Notes: generated by a model not told the origin, from the sequence alone. Shown: positions 1-7,479, counted from the first letter of the stretch. The stretch: DNA of 14,266 nt from UBA9676 sp036522155 (GCA_036522155.1 DATDGI010000041.1:1-14266), one strand, 5' to 3'. A program made the numbers and translations.

Positions 1-1
1 T

Positions 2-805
2 GTCGGTGGCCATGAGGTGATCGTCGGCCGCGCGGGCCTGTTCAGCCATCTCGGGATGACACCCCCAGCGGCGGTAGCCGATCAGTGCCGCCGCTGGGAG
101 CAGGCGGGCTGCACGACGGTCCTGGCTGGGTGGGACGGCCAGGTGCAGGGGGCGGTGGCGGTAGCCGACACGGTCAAGCCTTCGGCCGCCCCGGCGGTCG
201 CCGGGCTGCGGCGGCTGGGCTTGCGGACCGTGCTGCTGACCGGCGACAACCCGGCCACGGCGCAGGCGGTCGCGGCCCAGGCCGGTACCGAGGAGGTGAT
301 CGCGGAGGCACTGCCCGACCACAAGGTCGCCGTGATCAGAGCCCTGCAGGCGCAGGGCCACCGGGTGGCCATGGTTGGCGACGGGATCAACGACGGGCCC
401 GCGCTGGCCGCGGCCGACCTGGGGCTGGCCCTGGGCACGGGAACGGATGTGGCGATCAGCGCAGCGGACTTGATCTTGCTGCGCGACGATCTCGGAGCCG
501 TGCCGGACGCGATCCGCCTCGCCCGCGGCACACTGGCGACCATCCGGGGCAACCTCACCTGGGCTTTCGGGTACAACATCGTGGCGATCCCGCTGGCGGC
601 CGCGGGATTCCTCAACCCGCTGATCGCGGGCGCGGCGATGGCGCTGTCGTCGGCCTTCGTGGTGGGCAACAGCGTGCGGCTGCGGCGCTTCGGGGCCCCG
701 GCTCAGGCCGGCCGTCGCTGGAGGCAGCACGGTCCCGGGCCGGACGGGGCTGGGGTGCCTGCCGGCGGTCCTGAGCGGATTGAGGCAGAGGAGCAGGTGG
801 CGTAA
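2..805 (+). CDS. copA: Cu(I)-exporting P1B-type ATPase, C-terminal part (5' end outside window)
   Basis: This is the C-terminal 267 residues of a copper-exporting P-type ATPase, which pumps Cu(I) from cytoplasm to outside using ATP. The frame is open from base 2, so the start, the metal-binding domain, the first six membrane helices and the DKTGT phosphorylation site lie upstream of the window. Visible parts are the end of the ATP-binding domain, the P-domain motif TGDN (about visible residue 80), the hinge motif GDGIND (about 126-131), and the last two helices. Those helices carry the P1B-1 copper-site signatures: a Tyr-Asn pair (about 191-192) and Met-Ala-Leu-Ser-Ser (about 213-217). A short Gly/Pro/Arg-rich tail follows. 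The TAA stop overlaps the next gene's ATG by one base (TAATG), implying translational coupling. Copper specificity follows from the established signature of this family. The gene symbol is a family name; copB or ctpV naming is possible. Confidence 0.94.
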   Translation, partial: VGGHEVIVGRAGLFSHLGMTPPAAVADQCRRWEQAGCTTVLAGWDGQVQGAVAVADTVKPSAAPAVAGLRRLGLRTVLLTGDNPATAQAVAAQAGTEEVIAEALPDHKVAVIRALQAQGHRVAMVGDGINDGPALAAADLGLALGTGTDVAISAADLILLRDDLGAVPDAIRLARGTLATIRGNLTWAFGYNIVAIPLAAAGFLNPLIAGAAMALSSAFVVGNSVRLRRFGAPAQAGRRWRQHGPGPDGAGVPAGGPERIEAEEQVA

Positions 806-2673
806 TGCCCGGGATGAACTCGGGGGTCAATGTCAACGACCCCATCGTGGTCGCCGCGTTCAAGTCAGCGCTGCTGCACCAGGGACTCATCGCGCTGCTG
901 ATCTTCGCGGTACTCGGGCTGGCCTGGATCAGCGTGCGGGCGTGGCTGCCGACCTCGTCCCCGGCCGGCGAGCAGCCAGGACTGGGTGGCCCGCCGGCCC
1001 CCGCCGTGGCCGAGCCTGCCTGGCGCCAGGTGCTGCGGATCGGCTTTGGCCTCATCTGGGTCTTCGACGGGATCCTGCAGGCGCAGCCCAAGATGGCGAT
1101 CGGCCTGCCGTCGCAGGTGATCGAGCCGCTCGCGGCGGCGTCACCGCGATGGGTCCAGCACATCGTGAACTGGGCCGGGACCACCTGGTCTTTCCACCCG
1201 ATGCAGGCGGGCGCCTCGGCGGTGTGGATCCAGGTCGGGATCGGCATCTGGATGCTGGCCGCGTCGCATGGCCCCCTGTCCCGGCTGGCCGGGCTGGCCA
1301 GCGTGGCCTGGGGGCTGGTGGTCTGGGTGTTCGGGGAAGCCTTTGGCAGTATCTTCGCCCCCGGCCTGACCTGGCTGTTCGGCGCCCCCGGTGCCGTTCT
1401 CATCTATTGCGTGGCCGGCGCGCTGATCGCGTTGCCCGAGCGGATGTGGGACAGCCACCGGCTCGGGCGGGCGATCATGGCGGGGCTGGGCCTGTTCCTG
1501 ATCGGCATGGCAGTCTTGCAAGCCTGGCCAGGACGGGGATTCTGGCAAGGGCTCGCCAGCGGGAAGCCGGGCACCCTGGCCGGCATGACCACCGCGATGG
1601 CGCAAACGCCGCAGCCGGGGTTCCTGTCCGCGTGGATCAGCGCCTTCACCACCTTCGATGAGGCGCACGGGTTCGCGGTCAACCTGTTCGCCGTGGTGGT
1701 GCTCACGGTGATCGGCGCGGTGTTCCTGAGCGGCCAGCGGCGGCTGGTCCGCCCGGCGCTCATCGCATTCACGGTGCTGTGCCTGGCGGCCTGGGTACTG
1801 GTAGAGGACTGTGGCTTCTTCGGTGGCCTGGGCACCGACCCCAACAGCATGATCCCGTTCGTCCTGCTTGCCACGGGCGGCTACCTCGCCCTGACTCCGG
1901 GGCCGGTGATGGCAGCGAAGCCGGCCACCGCGGCGGAACCAGCCCAGGAGCCCGCCGCGGCAGGCTGGCGGGACCGGGTCCAGCCCGCTTTCGTGCGGCG
2001 CAGTGTGGCGACGGCGAGCTTCCGGTCGGTCGCCGCCGTTGGCGCAGTCGGGCTCATCATCCTCGGCGCGGCGCCGATGGCCGCCGCCCAGGCCAGTCCC
2101 ATCGCCGACCCGATCCTGGCCGAATCCATCAACGGCTCCAGCGCGCCGCTCAATTTCCGGGCGCCCGCGTTCAGCCTCACCGACCAGCACGGGCGGACGG
2201 TCACGCTGGCGAGCCTGCACGGCAAGGTCGTGCTGCTGACCTTCCTGGACGACACGTGCTCGGTGGACTGCCCGCTGATCGCGCAGGAATTCCGCCAGGC
2301 CGGGCAGCTGCTGTCCGCGGACACCCAGCGGGTCGAGCTCGTCGCGATCAACTACAACCCCCTCAACACCCAGGTGAGCTATATCCAGGCGTTCGACCGC
2401 CAGGAGGGCATGGCGGCCGTGCCGAACTGGCTGTACCTGACCGGCACCAGCGCCCAGCTCCAGCAGGTGTGGCGGCGTTACGGCGTGGCCCCAGCGGAAA
2501 TCCTCCCGGCCGGCTCGATGGTCGGCCACGGGGACTACGCGTTCGTCATCGACCAGGCCGGCCACCTGCGCCGCGAACTGGGTTTCGATACCGGACCGGG
2601 AACGCAGGCCACGAAGTCGTCGTTCGCCGCCGAGCTGACCGGCGCCGCCCAGCAACTGCTGGGGCACTCGTGA
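805..2673 (+). CDS. Polytopic membrane protein fused to a Sco1/SenC-like copper-thioredoxin domain
   Basis: This 622-residue protein has two parts. Residues about 20-425 hold roughly nine or ten hydrophobic helices, with a conserved-looking FDGILQAQPKM stretch (about 87-97) and a GGLGTDPNSM stretch (about 340-349); the fold is DoxX-like at best and I cannot name it firmly. Residues about 445-620 form a thioredoxin-fold domain of the SCO1/SenC type: PAFSLTDQHG near its start, a CxxxC site (C485, C489) and a histidine (H575) 86 residues later, matching the CxxxC-to-His spacing of Sco proteins that bind copper. The last helix (about 403-425) should place the Sco domain outside the cytoplasm. A likely role is copper delivery or thiol-disulfide chemistry next to the CopA exporter. 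ATG at 805 follows an AGGTGG ribosome site and overlaps the copA stop; the TGA stop overlaps the next start (GTGA). Operon membership looks certain; the exact biochemical role is inference. Confidence 0.9.
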   Translation: MPGMNSGVNVNDPIVVAAFKSALLHQGLIALLIFAVLGLAWISVRAWLPTSSPAGEQPGLGGPPAPAVAEPAWRQVLRIGFGLIWVFDGILQAQPKMAIGLPSQVIEPLAAASPRWVQHIVNWAGTTWSFHPMQAGASAVWIQVGIGIWMLAASHGPLSRLAGLASVAWGLVVWVFGEAFGSIFAPGLTWLFGAPGAVLIYCVAGALIALPERMWDSHRLGRAIMAGLGLFLIGMAVLQAWPGRGFWQGLASGKPGTLAGMTTAMAQTPQPGFLSAWISAFTTFDEAHGFAVNLFAVVVLTVIGAVFLSGQRRLVRPALIAFTVLCLAAWVLVEDCGFFGGLGTDPNSMIPFVLLATGGYLALTPGPVMAAKPATAAEPAQEPAAAGWRDRVQPAFVRRSVATASFRSVAAVGAVGLIILGAAPMAAAQASPIADPILAESINGSSAPLNFRAPAFSLTDQHGRTVTLASLHGKVVLLTFLDDTCSVDCPLIAQEFRQAGQLLSADTQRVELVAINYNPLNTQVSYIQAFDRQEGMAAVPNWLYLTGTSAQLQQVWRRYGVAPAEILPAGSMVGHGDYAFVIDQAGHLRRELGFDTGPGTQATKSSFAAELTGAAQQLLGHS

Positions 2674-3842
2674 GCAGACCAGCCCGGCTGGCCGCCACCG
2701 CGCTGGCCGTCGCGGCCGCGGCGCTCATCGCGGGCTGCAGCAGCGCGGCCAGCCCCGCACCCGGCCCCGCGCCCGAAGCCCCGCCGGGCGGGGAGCCCTT
2801 CCTGGCCACCTCCATGGTCACCGCCACCGGCACCTGGGCGGTTGCGGTGATGGGCGGCTCGGTCGCCTCGCACAACAACTTCTGGCAGCTGTTCGAGCGG
2901 CCGGCTGGCAGCCCGGACTGGAAGCTGGTCACCCCGCCCGGGACGCCCGACAACGGCGGCCTGGTCCTCGCCGACGCGGGCGGCCCGTCACTGATCACCG
3001 CGTTCCGGCCCAGCCAGTACCTCACCTACACGCCGCTGGCCCTCACCCGCGACGGCGGCCAGGCCTGGGCGTCGGCCGGGCCGCTCGACGGGGCCCTCGC
3101 CAACGTGCCGGACGCCCTGACCGCGGCGCCCGGAACCGGGCGCCTGCTCGCCCTGCTCACTAGCGGGCGCGCGGAGATCGCGACCCCCGGCTACACCCGC
3201 TGGAACACGCTCGCCAGCCAGCCGGCCCTCGCCGCGACCCGGGCCGGCCGGCGCTGTGGCCTGCACGACCTCACCGCGGCCGCGTTCAGTCCCGCAGGGG
3301 TACCGCTGCTCGCCGGCACCTGCAGCCGACCGGGAACCGTAGGCATCTTCGCCGTCACGAACGGGACCTGGCAGGCGGCAGGGCCCAGCCTGCCCGCCAC
3401 GCTCGCCCGCCAGGCCATCACTGTCGTCAGGCTGACACGGACCGCAAACGGCACCGTGGCCCTGCTGAAAGCGGGCAGCGGGCCGGCCGCGAGCCTGCTC
3501 GCCGCCTGGCTGCCGGGCGGCGGCAGGAACTGGGCCGTGTCACCACCGCTCAAACTCAGGGGCGCGACACTCTCCTCCGCGTTCTTCGGGCCCACGGGCG
3601 CGGCCGGGGTGGTGCTGAACCGGAACCGGGCGGAGACCATCACCGGCGCCGGGGCCGGATGGCGGTCCCTGCCCGCATTGCCCGCCGGAACGGCGACGCT
3701 GACCCCGGGGCCGTCGGGCGGGTTCGACGCCCTGGCCGTCCACGGGACCAGGCTCACGGTCTGGCAGCTCGGGACGGGTTCCCCCAGCTGGCACACCACC
3801 CAGGCGATCAACGTCCCCATCCAGTTCGGCTCATCGGGCTGA
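2670..3842 (+). CDS. Secreted lipoprotein, probable beta-propeller with an Asp-box
   Basis: This is a 390-residue predicted lipoprotein. The N-terminus has Arg residues, a hydrophobic stretch and a lipobox ending LIAGC (C23), followed by a Ser/Ala/Pro-rich spacer, so the mature protein should be anchored on the outer face of the membrane. The body has alternating short hydrophobic and Gly/Pro/Thr segments with regularly spaced Trp residues, and one clear Asp-box-like motif (TRDGGQAW, about 126-133) as found in sialidase/BNR-type beta-propellers. Two Cys (C196, C218) could form a disulfide. No catalytic signature is visible. The GTG start at 2670 overlaps the preceding stop in GTGA, so it is translationally coupled to the Sco-fusion gene. 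The position suggests a copper-linked envelope role, but no Met/His-rich metal site is evident, so its function is unknown. The frame stays open far upstream, but only the coupled GTG gives a signal peptide. Confidence 0.85.
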   Translation: MSRPARLAATALAVAAAALIAGCSSAASPAPGPAPEAPPGGEPFLATSMVTATGTWAVAVMGGSVASHNNFWQLFERPAGSPDWKLVTPPGTPDNGGLVLADAGGPSLITAFRPSQYLTYTPLALTRDGGQAWASAGPLDGALANVPDALTAAPGTGRLLALLTSGRAEIATPGYTRWNTLASQPALAATRAGRRCGLHDLTAAAFSPAGVPLLAGTCSRPGTVGIFAVTNGTWQAAGPSLPATLARQAITVVRLTRTANGTVALLKAGSGPAASLLAAWLPGGGRNWAVSPPLKLRGATLSSAFFGPTGAAGVVLNRNRAETITGAGAGWRSLPALPAGTATLTPGPSGGFDALAVHGTRLTVWQLGTGSPSWHTTQAINVPIQFGSSG

Positions 3843-3897
3843 CCAGCGTTCCGCGGCAGGGCGCGCCGCGATCGCACGTGACCTGAACTGCTGCGGC

Positions 3898-3903
3898 TAT
3901 GAT
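3898..3903 (+). promoter_or_regulatory. Candidate -10 element for the antiporter gene
   Basis: TATGAT is a strong sigma-70-type -10 hexamer standing in GC-rich surroundings, 136 bases before the antiporter ATG. No good -35 is seen: GTGACC at 3878-3883 is only 14 bases away. If used, the transcript would begin near 3910 and have a leader of about 130 nt containing the hairpins described nearby. This is a pattern match only. Confidence 0.35.
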
Positions 3904-3911
3904 GCGGCGTG

Positions 3912-3929
3912 GCCGGATGAAGCTCCGGC
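3912..3929 (+). terminator. Small hairpin after the copper operon
   Basis: GCCGGA and TCCGGC form a perfect 6-bp stem around a 6-base loop, about 70 bases after the lipoprotein stop. There is no T-run. It could be a weak terminator of the copper operon or part of the antiporter leader if the -10 at 3898 is used. Confidence 0.25.
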
Positions 3930-4004
3930 GGGCACCTGCCCGAACCGCCGCCGTGGCTGATGGCTTCTACCGGGAGAAGTCCCTCCTGGCCGCCGCCGCC
4001 GCTG

Positions 4005-4036
4005 GCTGCTGCCAGGACGTTCCTGGCAGGAGCAGC
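4005..4036 (+). promoter_or_regulatory. Hairpin containing the antiporter ribosome binding site
   Basis: Bases 4005-4017 pair with 4021-4027 and 4031-4036: a 7-bp stem (GCCAGGA with TCCTGGC, loop CGT) continued by a 6-bp stem (GCTGCT with AGCAGC), with AGG at 4028-4030 bulged. The Shine-Dalgarno AGGAG (4028-4032) lies in the bulge and the outer stem, and the antiporter ATG follows at 4039. The structure could limit or present the ribosome site. It was derived by hand pairing; regulation is inference. Confidence 0.5.
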
Positions 4037-4038
4037 GA

Positions 4039-5253
4039 ATGAACGTGTATTACGTGATGGCCATCTGGGTGGGGATGGCCCTGCTGTCCTCGGTGATCAG
4101 CATCAAGATCGCGATCCCGGCGGCGCTGGTCGAGATCGTCGTCGGTGCCCTGGCCGGGAACATCCCCGGCATCGCCCCCCACGTCACCTCCACCGACCTG
4201 GTCACCTTCCTAGCCAGCCTGGGCTCGCTGGTGCTGACGTTCCTGGCCGGCGCCGAGATCGACCCGGTGTCGCTGCGCGGGCACTGGAAAGCGAGCGTGT
4301 CCATCGGGCTGGTCTCGTTCGCCCTGCCGTTCCTCGGCGCGTTCGCGTTCTGCTGGCTGGTGCTCGGCTGGCGCCTGCACGCGGCCGAGATCGGCGGGGT
4401 GGCGCTCAGCACCACCTCGGTCGCGGTCGTCTATGCGGTCATGGTCGAGACCGGGCTGAACCGGCATGAGCTGGGCAAGCTCATCCTGGCCGCATGCTTC
4501 GTCACCGACCTGGGCACGGTGCTCGCGCTCGGCGGGCTGTTCGCCAGCTACGGCTGGCTGCTGATCGTCTTTGTGCTGGTCAGCGTGGCCGCGGTGGCGC
4601 TGCTGCCGCGGCTGCTGCGGTTCGCGATCGCCCGGTTCGGCCACCGGGTGTCCGAGCCGGAGATCAAGCTGCTGCTGGTGGTGCTGCTCGGGCTGGGCGG
4701 GCTGGCCACCCAGGCCGGCAGCGAGGCCGTGCTGCCCGCCTACGTCGCCGGGCTGGTCGTGGCGGGCGTGTTCCTGCACGACCGGGTGCTCATGGACCGG
4801 CTGCGGTCGATCGCTTTCGCGCTGCTCACCCCGTTCTTCTTCCTCCGCGCCGGGACCCTCATCTCCGCGCCGGCGCTGGCCGCCGGGGCCGGGGTGATCG
4901 GCGTGCTGCTGCTGGTCAAGCTGGCCGCCAAACTCATCGGCATCTGGCCGGTCGCGGCCGCGTTCCGGCTGCCGCGGCGCGAGCGCGGCTACACCACCCT
5001 GCTGATGGCGACCGGGCTCACGTTCGGCTCCATCGCCGCGCTGTTCGGTTTCACCCACCACCTCATCGACCGCGCCCAGTACACCGAGCTGGTGACCGTG
5101 GTCATCCTGTCCGCGTTTGTGCCGACGCTGATCGCGCAGCAGCTGTTCCGGCCCACGGTGCTGGACAGCGAGGAAGAAGAGGCGCTGGGGGAGGAGGACC
5201 TGTCGATCGTCCACCACCGGCGGGGCACCGGGGCCGGGCCCGCTACTTCCTGA
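4039..5253 (+). CDS. CPA2/Kef-type cation:proton antiporter (membrane domain only)
   Basis: This 404-residue integral membrane protein has about twelve hydrophobic helices and the features of monovalent cation:proton antiporters of the CPA2 (Kef/Nha) type. These include FLAGAEID (about 68-75, the family's 'FLAGLE' motif), a Thr-Thr-Ser unwound-helix segment (about 125-127), a membrane-embedded Asp (D157, in VTDLG) as the likely ion-binding carboxylate, and PFFFLRAG (about 265-272). It exchanges K+ or Na+ for protons across the membrane; the ion cannot be told from sequence. It lacks the cytoplasmic TrkA-N/KTN domain of KefB/KefC, ending instead in a short acidic tail (about 376-387), so it is the short form. 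ATG at 4039 follows AGGAG with a 6-base gap, and that site sits in a predicted hairpin. Its end overlaps the convergent reductase gene by 11 bases. It is not obviously co-transcribed with the copper operon, being 196 bases downstream. Confidence 0.9.
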   Translation: MNVYYVMAIWVGMALLSSVISIKIAIPAALVEIVVGALAGNIPGIAPHVTSTDLVTFLASLGSLVLTFLAGAEIDPVSLRGHWKASVSIGLVSFALPFLGAFAFCWLVLGWRLHAAEIGGVALSTTSVAVVYAVMVETGLNRHELGKLILAACFVTDLGTVLALGGLFASYGWLLIVFVLVSVAAVALLPRLLRFAIARFGHRVSEPEIKLLLVVLLGLGGLATQAGSEAVLPAYVAGLVVAGVFLHDRVLMDRLRSIAFALLTPFFFLRAGTLISAPALAAGAGVIGVLLLVKLAAKLIGIWPVAAAFRLPRRERGYTTLLMATGLTFGSIAALFGFTHHLIDRAQYTELVTVVILSAFVPTLIAQQLFRPTVLDSEEEEALGEEDLSIVHHRRGTGAGPATS

Positions 5254-5812
5254 CCCGGAACAGCAGGTGGGTCACCTGTCCCGACCGGGTGGTGCTGACC
5301 GGTTCCAGCTCGACCCGGGCCGGCTCCGGCGGCGCGAACAGCGGGGTGCCCCCGCCGAGCAGGACGGGCAGGATGTAGACGCGGACCTCGTCCACGAGGC
5401 CGTGCCCGAAGCACTGGACGGCGACGCTGGTGCCCAGGACCTCCAGGTTCTTGCCGTTCGCGGCGGCCAGGGCGGTGGTCACGGCCGCCCGGATGTCGCC
5501 GGACAGGAAGGTGACCGCGGGGTCGTCGCCCGGCGGGTGGTGGGTGAGCACGAACGTGGGCCCGGACCAGGCGCCGCCGTAGGCGTCACCGCTGGGCTTG
5601 CCCGTGTCCCGGCGGCCCACGTCGTAGGTGTTCCGGCCGGCCAGCATCGCGCCGGTCGCCCCCATCACCTCGGCCGAGGTGTCCGGCCCGGCGTAGTCGA
5701 ACACCCAGTCCATCGCGTGACCCGGGCCGGCGATGAACCCGTCCAGCGACATGGCCCGGTGCACGACCACTTTCCCGCCGGCCGGGCCGGTGTCTGCGCT
5801 GGCTGCTCCCAT
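5243..5812 (-). CDS. Dihydrofolate reductase-fold / RibD C-terminal family protein
   Basis: This 189-residue cytoplasmic protein belongs to the DHFR/RibD-C superfamily of NAD(P)H-dependent reductases. Visible family motifs are MSLDGFIAGP near the start (about 21-30), AGRNTYD (about 58-64), and DEVRVYILPVLLGGGTPLF (about 141-159), the typical C-terminal block. The family usually has Gly-Gly where this protein reads LGTSVAVQ (about 126-133), a small deviation in the cofactor loop. Stand-alone members like this are common in actinomycetes and their substrates are mostly unknown, so true DHFR or riboflavin activity should not be assumed. ATG at 5812 was chosen; a TTG two codons upstream and a GTG inside KVVVH (preceded by GGCGGG) are alternatives, and no clear ribosome site precedes 5812. 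An AT-rich tract about 50-65 bases upstream could hold its promoter. Confidence 0.88.
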   Translation of the reverse strand: MGAASADTGPAGGKVVVHRAMSLDGFIAGPGHAMDWVFDYAGPDTSAEVMGATGAMLAGRNTYDVGRRDTGKPSGDAYGGAWSGPTFVLTHHPPGDDPAVTFLSGDIRAAVTTALAAANGKNLEVLGTSVAVQCFGHGLVDEVRVYILPVLLGGGTPLFAPPEPARVELEPVSTTRSGQVTHLLFRVRK

Positions 5813-5863
5813 GGGCAAGGGATACCACGGCCCGGCCGGGTGAGGGTGCCCCCAAAAGCTCCC

Positions 5864-5877
5864 AAATATATATAAAA
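5864..5877 (-). promoter_or_regulatory. AT-only tract, possible promoter in the 5813-6109 gap
   Basis: AAATATATATAAAA is a 14-base all-A/T run in otherwise very GC-rich DNA. Read on the minus strand it offers TATATA as a -10 about 55 bases before the reductase start; the plus strand could use it too. The rest of the 5813-6109 gap shows no convincing gene, tRNA or terminator. Confidence 0.35.
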
Positions 5878-6109
5878 GCGTAGTTATCGGGCGGAGAACT
5901 GGCGCGCCACGCCGGGCCGTAGAACGTCATTCCGGGCTCTCGTGCTAACGCTGGGTTACCGTGGGAAATGTGTTCGGATGTGCAGTTCCGCTGCCGCCCG
6001 TCGCTTCTGGCTGGGCCGACACCGCGCGCCGGGCTGACCGGCGGCGGGACGATCACGCCGTAGCGGCGGCGCGGACCACTCCCCGTGACCCCGTCCGATC
6101 GAAGGCCGC

Positions 6110-6325
6110 ATGACGTCTCCGGATGACGCCAGCAGCAAACCGGCGCCTCCACCACTTCCATCTGATCATGCGGGCAGCGTGCTGTGCCGTCTGCTGATCT
6201 CCCACCCCGAGGTCGTCGACATCGAGATCCTGGGCCAGGCCGACTTCGGCGAGGGCATCGTTTACTCGCTGGGCGTCGTCTTGCCGGATGGCCGGGAACT
6301 GCTGGTCGACGTCGGCGACGTGTGA
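6110..6325 (+). CDS. Small acidic hypothetical protein
   Basis: This is a 71-residue protein of unknown function. The first 25 residues are Pro/Ser/Ala-rich and probably disordered; the rest looks like a compact fold with alternating beta-type segments, ending DGRELLVDVGDV, strongly acidic, without signal peptide, membrane helix or Cys pair. Its third codon positions are GC-saturated and the second positions look protein-like, which supports a real gene. GAAGG lies four bases before the ATG. It stands alone: the reductase upstream is divergent, and the last 64 bases overlap the convergent membrane-protein gene. Its overlap partner has a low-complexity end, so one of the two ends may be spurious. 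Confidence 0.55.
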   Translation: MTSPDDASSKPAPPPLPSDHAGSVLCRLLISHPEVVDIEILGQADFGEGIVYSLGVVLPDGRELLVDVGDV

Positions 6326-7479
6326 CGCCCGGCGCCGCGGGCCGGGTGCGCCGCGGGGTCAACGGGCGGCCGCCCGCCCGGAGGGCGCATCGGCGGGATA
6401 GCCTGCTTGCCCCACCGGCGGGGGCCGGACCACAGCGCGGGCACGGCGTCGACGGCGGCGGCCAGCGCGTACGCCGCCGGTTCGTAGTTGAGCCGCCAGC
6501 CGACGAAGTCCGGCCAGGCCTCCTCCGGCGTGCGCTCGATCGGGAAGTCGACCTCGTGCAGCCGGGTGACCGCGTCGAGGAAGTCCTGATAGGTCAGGTT
6601 GATCTGGCCGTCCGGGTCGGCCTCGTCGGGCACCTCGAAGCCCATCGCCCGCCCGACCTGGGTGAGGCACACGAACCCTGAGCGCAGGCACAGCCGGGCC
6701 GACACCGTTGGCGCGGATTTCGGGGACAGCACCAGGATCAGCGCGGCGGAGTCCAGCACGGCGAGCAGCCCGGTCACCCAGGATGACAGCGGCCGGGGCG
6801 AGCGGAACCGCACCAGCGGCAGATAGGTGGTGTGGCTTTCGGCGACATCGGCGGCCCAGCGTTCCCACCGCTCGTAGAGATCGGGCAGGGTGTCGATGGT
6901 CGACACGCCCGTGCCGAGCGCGTAGTGGGTGCGCGCCAGCAGTTCTGGCCCCCAGGACGGCACCCCGGCTCGCGCGTTCAGCAGGGCCACCTCGGTTTCC
7001 CGGCGGTTGAACGCCGCGTACAGGGTGGGCAGGTAGGCGATCTGCAGGGTGACGATGACCAGCCCGCTCGCTGCGGCGAGGAACACGATGGCCGCCGGCA
7101 GCGGGCCCGCCGGGGCCGCGAACCCGAGCGTGAACATCGAGGAGCCGGCCATGGTGAAGGCGTACGTGATGCCGCCCCGGGCGAACGGCCAGAACAGCAG
7201 CGCGTACCCGAGGAAGGAGATGCCCAGCCAGGCGGCCAGCTGGCCGAGCAGGATCACCGCCGCCTGCGCGGCGAGCACCCGGTCCCGCCGGCGGTGATCG
7301 CTGATCGGGCCGGTGACCAGCCGGAAACCGCCGTTCACGATCTTGTCCACCCACCGGGTCAGCCAGCTGCCGACCGGGCGGGGCACCATCAGCGTGCCGA
7401 CGACGCTGTTCAGGGCGGTGAGCACGAGCAGGCCGCCGGCCACGGCGGCCGCCACCCGAGCGTCCATCGGCACCACCAT
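6262..7479 (-). CDS. Membrane protein with ion-channel-like pore segment
   Basis: This is a 405-residue protein. The N-terminal part has about four hydrophobic helices (about 7-29, 68-88, 84-99, 125-150). Between the last two lies GSSMFTLGF (about 112-120), placed like the pore loop and filter of two-TM potassium channels (TTVGYG type) but with Phe-Thr-Leu-Gly-Phe instead of the canonical filter. The C-terminal half (about 160-355) is soluble, rich in Trp, Arg and Glu, and probably cytoplasmic. The last 45 residues are Pro/Ser/Thr/Gly-rich and overlap the 71-residue gene on the other strand. ATG at 7479 is well supported by GAGGAGG seven bases upstream. Channel relationship is inference from topology; whether it conducts ions is unknown, since the degenerate filter argues against K+ selectivity. 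Confidence 0.78.
   Translation of the reverse strand: MVVPMDARVAAAVAGGLLVLTALNSVVGTLMVPRPVGSWLTRWVDKIVNGGFRLVTGPISDHRRRDRVLAAQAAVILLGQLAAWLGISFLGYALLFWPFARGGITYAFTMAGSSMFTLGFAAPAGPLPAAIVFLAAASGLVIVTLQIAYLPTLYAAFNRRETEVALLNARAGVPSWGPELLARTHYALGTGVSTIDTLPDLYERWERWAADVAESHTTYLPLVRFRSPRPLSSWVTGLLAVLDSAALILVLSPKSAPTVSARLCLRSGFVCLTQVGRAMGFEVPDEADPDGQINLTYQDFLDAVTRLHEVDFPIERTPEEAWPDFVGWRLNYEPAAYALAAAVDAVPALWSGPRRWGKQAIPPMRPPGGRPPVDPAAHPARGAGRHTSPTSTSSSRPSGKTTPSE

Noticed and set aside
2003..2050. Split of the Sco-fusion into two genes near the last transmembrane helix
   Set aside because: The frame is continuous with no internal stop; an ATG or GTG with a good ribosome site before the Sco anchor helix was not found, so a single fused gene is the simplest reading.
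1141..2667. Long minus-strand open frame opposite the Sco-fusion gene
   Set aside because: It is Arg/Gly/Gln/His-rich without recognisable domains and lies antisense to a gene with clear motifs; GC-rich DNA produces such shadows.
1779..2669. Upstream extension of the lipoprotein frame
   Set aside because: It is out of phase within the Sco-fusion gene and low-complexity; the GTG at 2670 gives a proper signal peptide.
3904..4038. c-di-AMP (ydaO) or other known riboswitch in the antiporter leader
   Set aside because: Such switches precede ion transporters in actinomycetes, but the conserved core sequences I know are not seen here.
4210..5217. Long minus-strand frame opposite the antiporter
   Set aside because: Its composition is Gln/Arg/His/Asp-rich as expected for the antisense of Leu/Val-rich membrane codons; no ribosome site or domain.
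5956..6138. 60-residue minus-strand frame in the 5813-6109 gap
   Set aside because: No ribosome site, no coding-like third-position bias, and it overlaps the start of the better-supported 71-residue gene.
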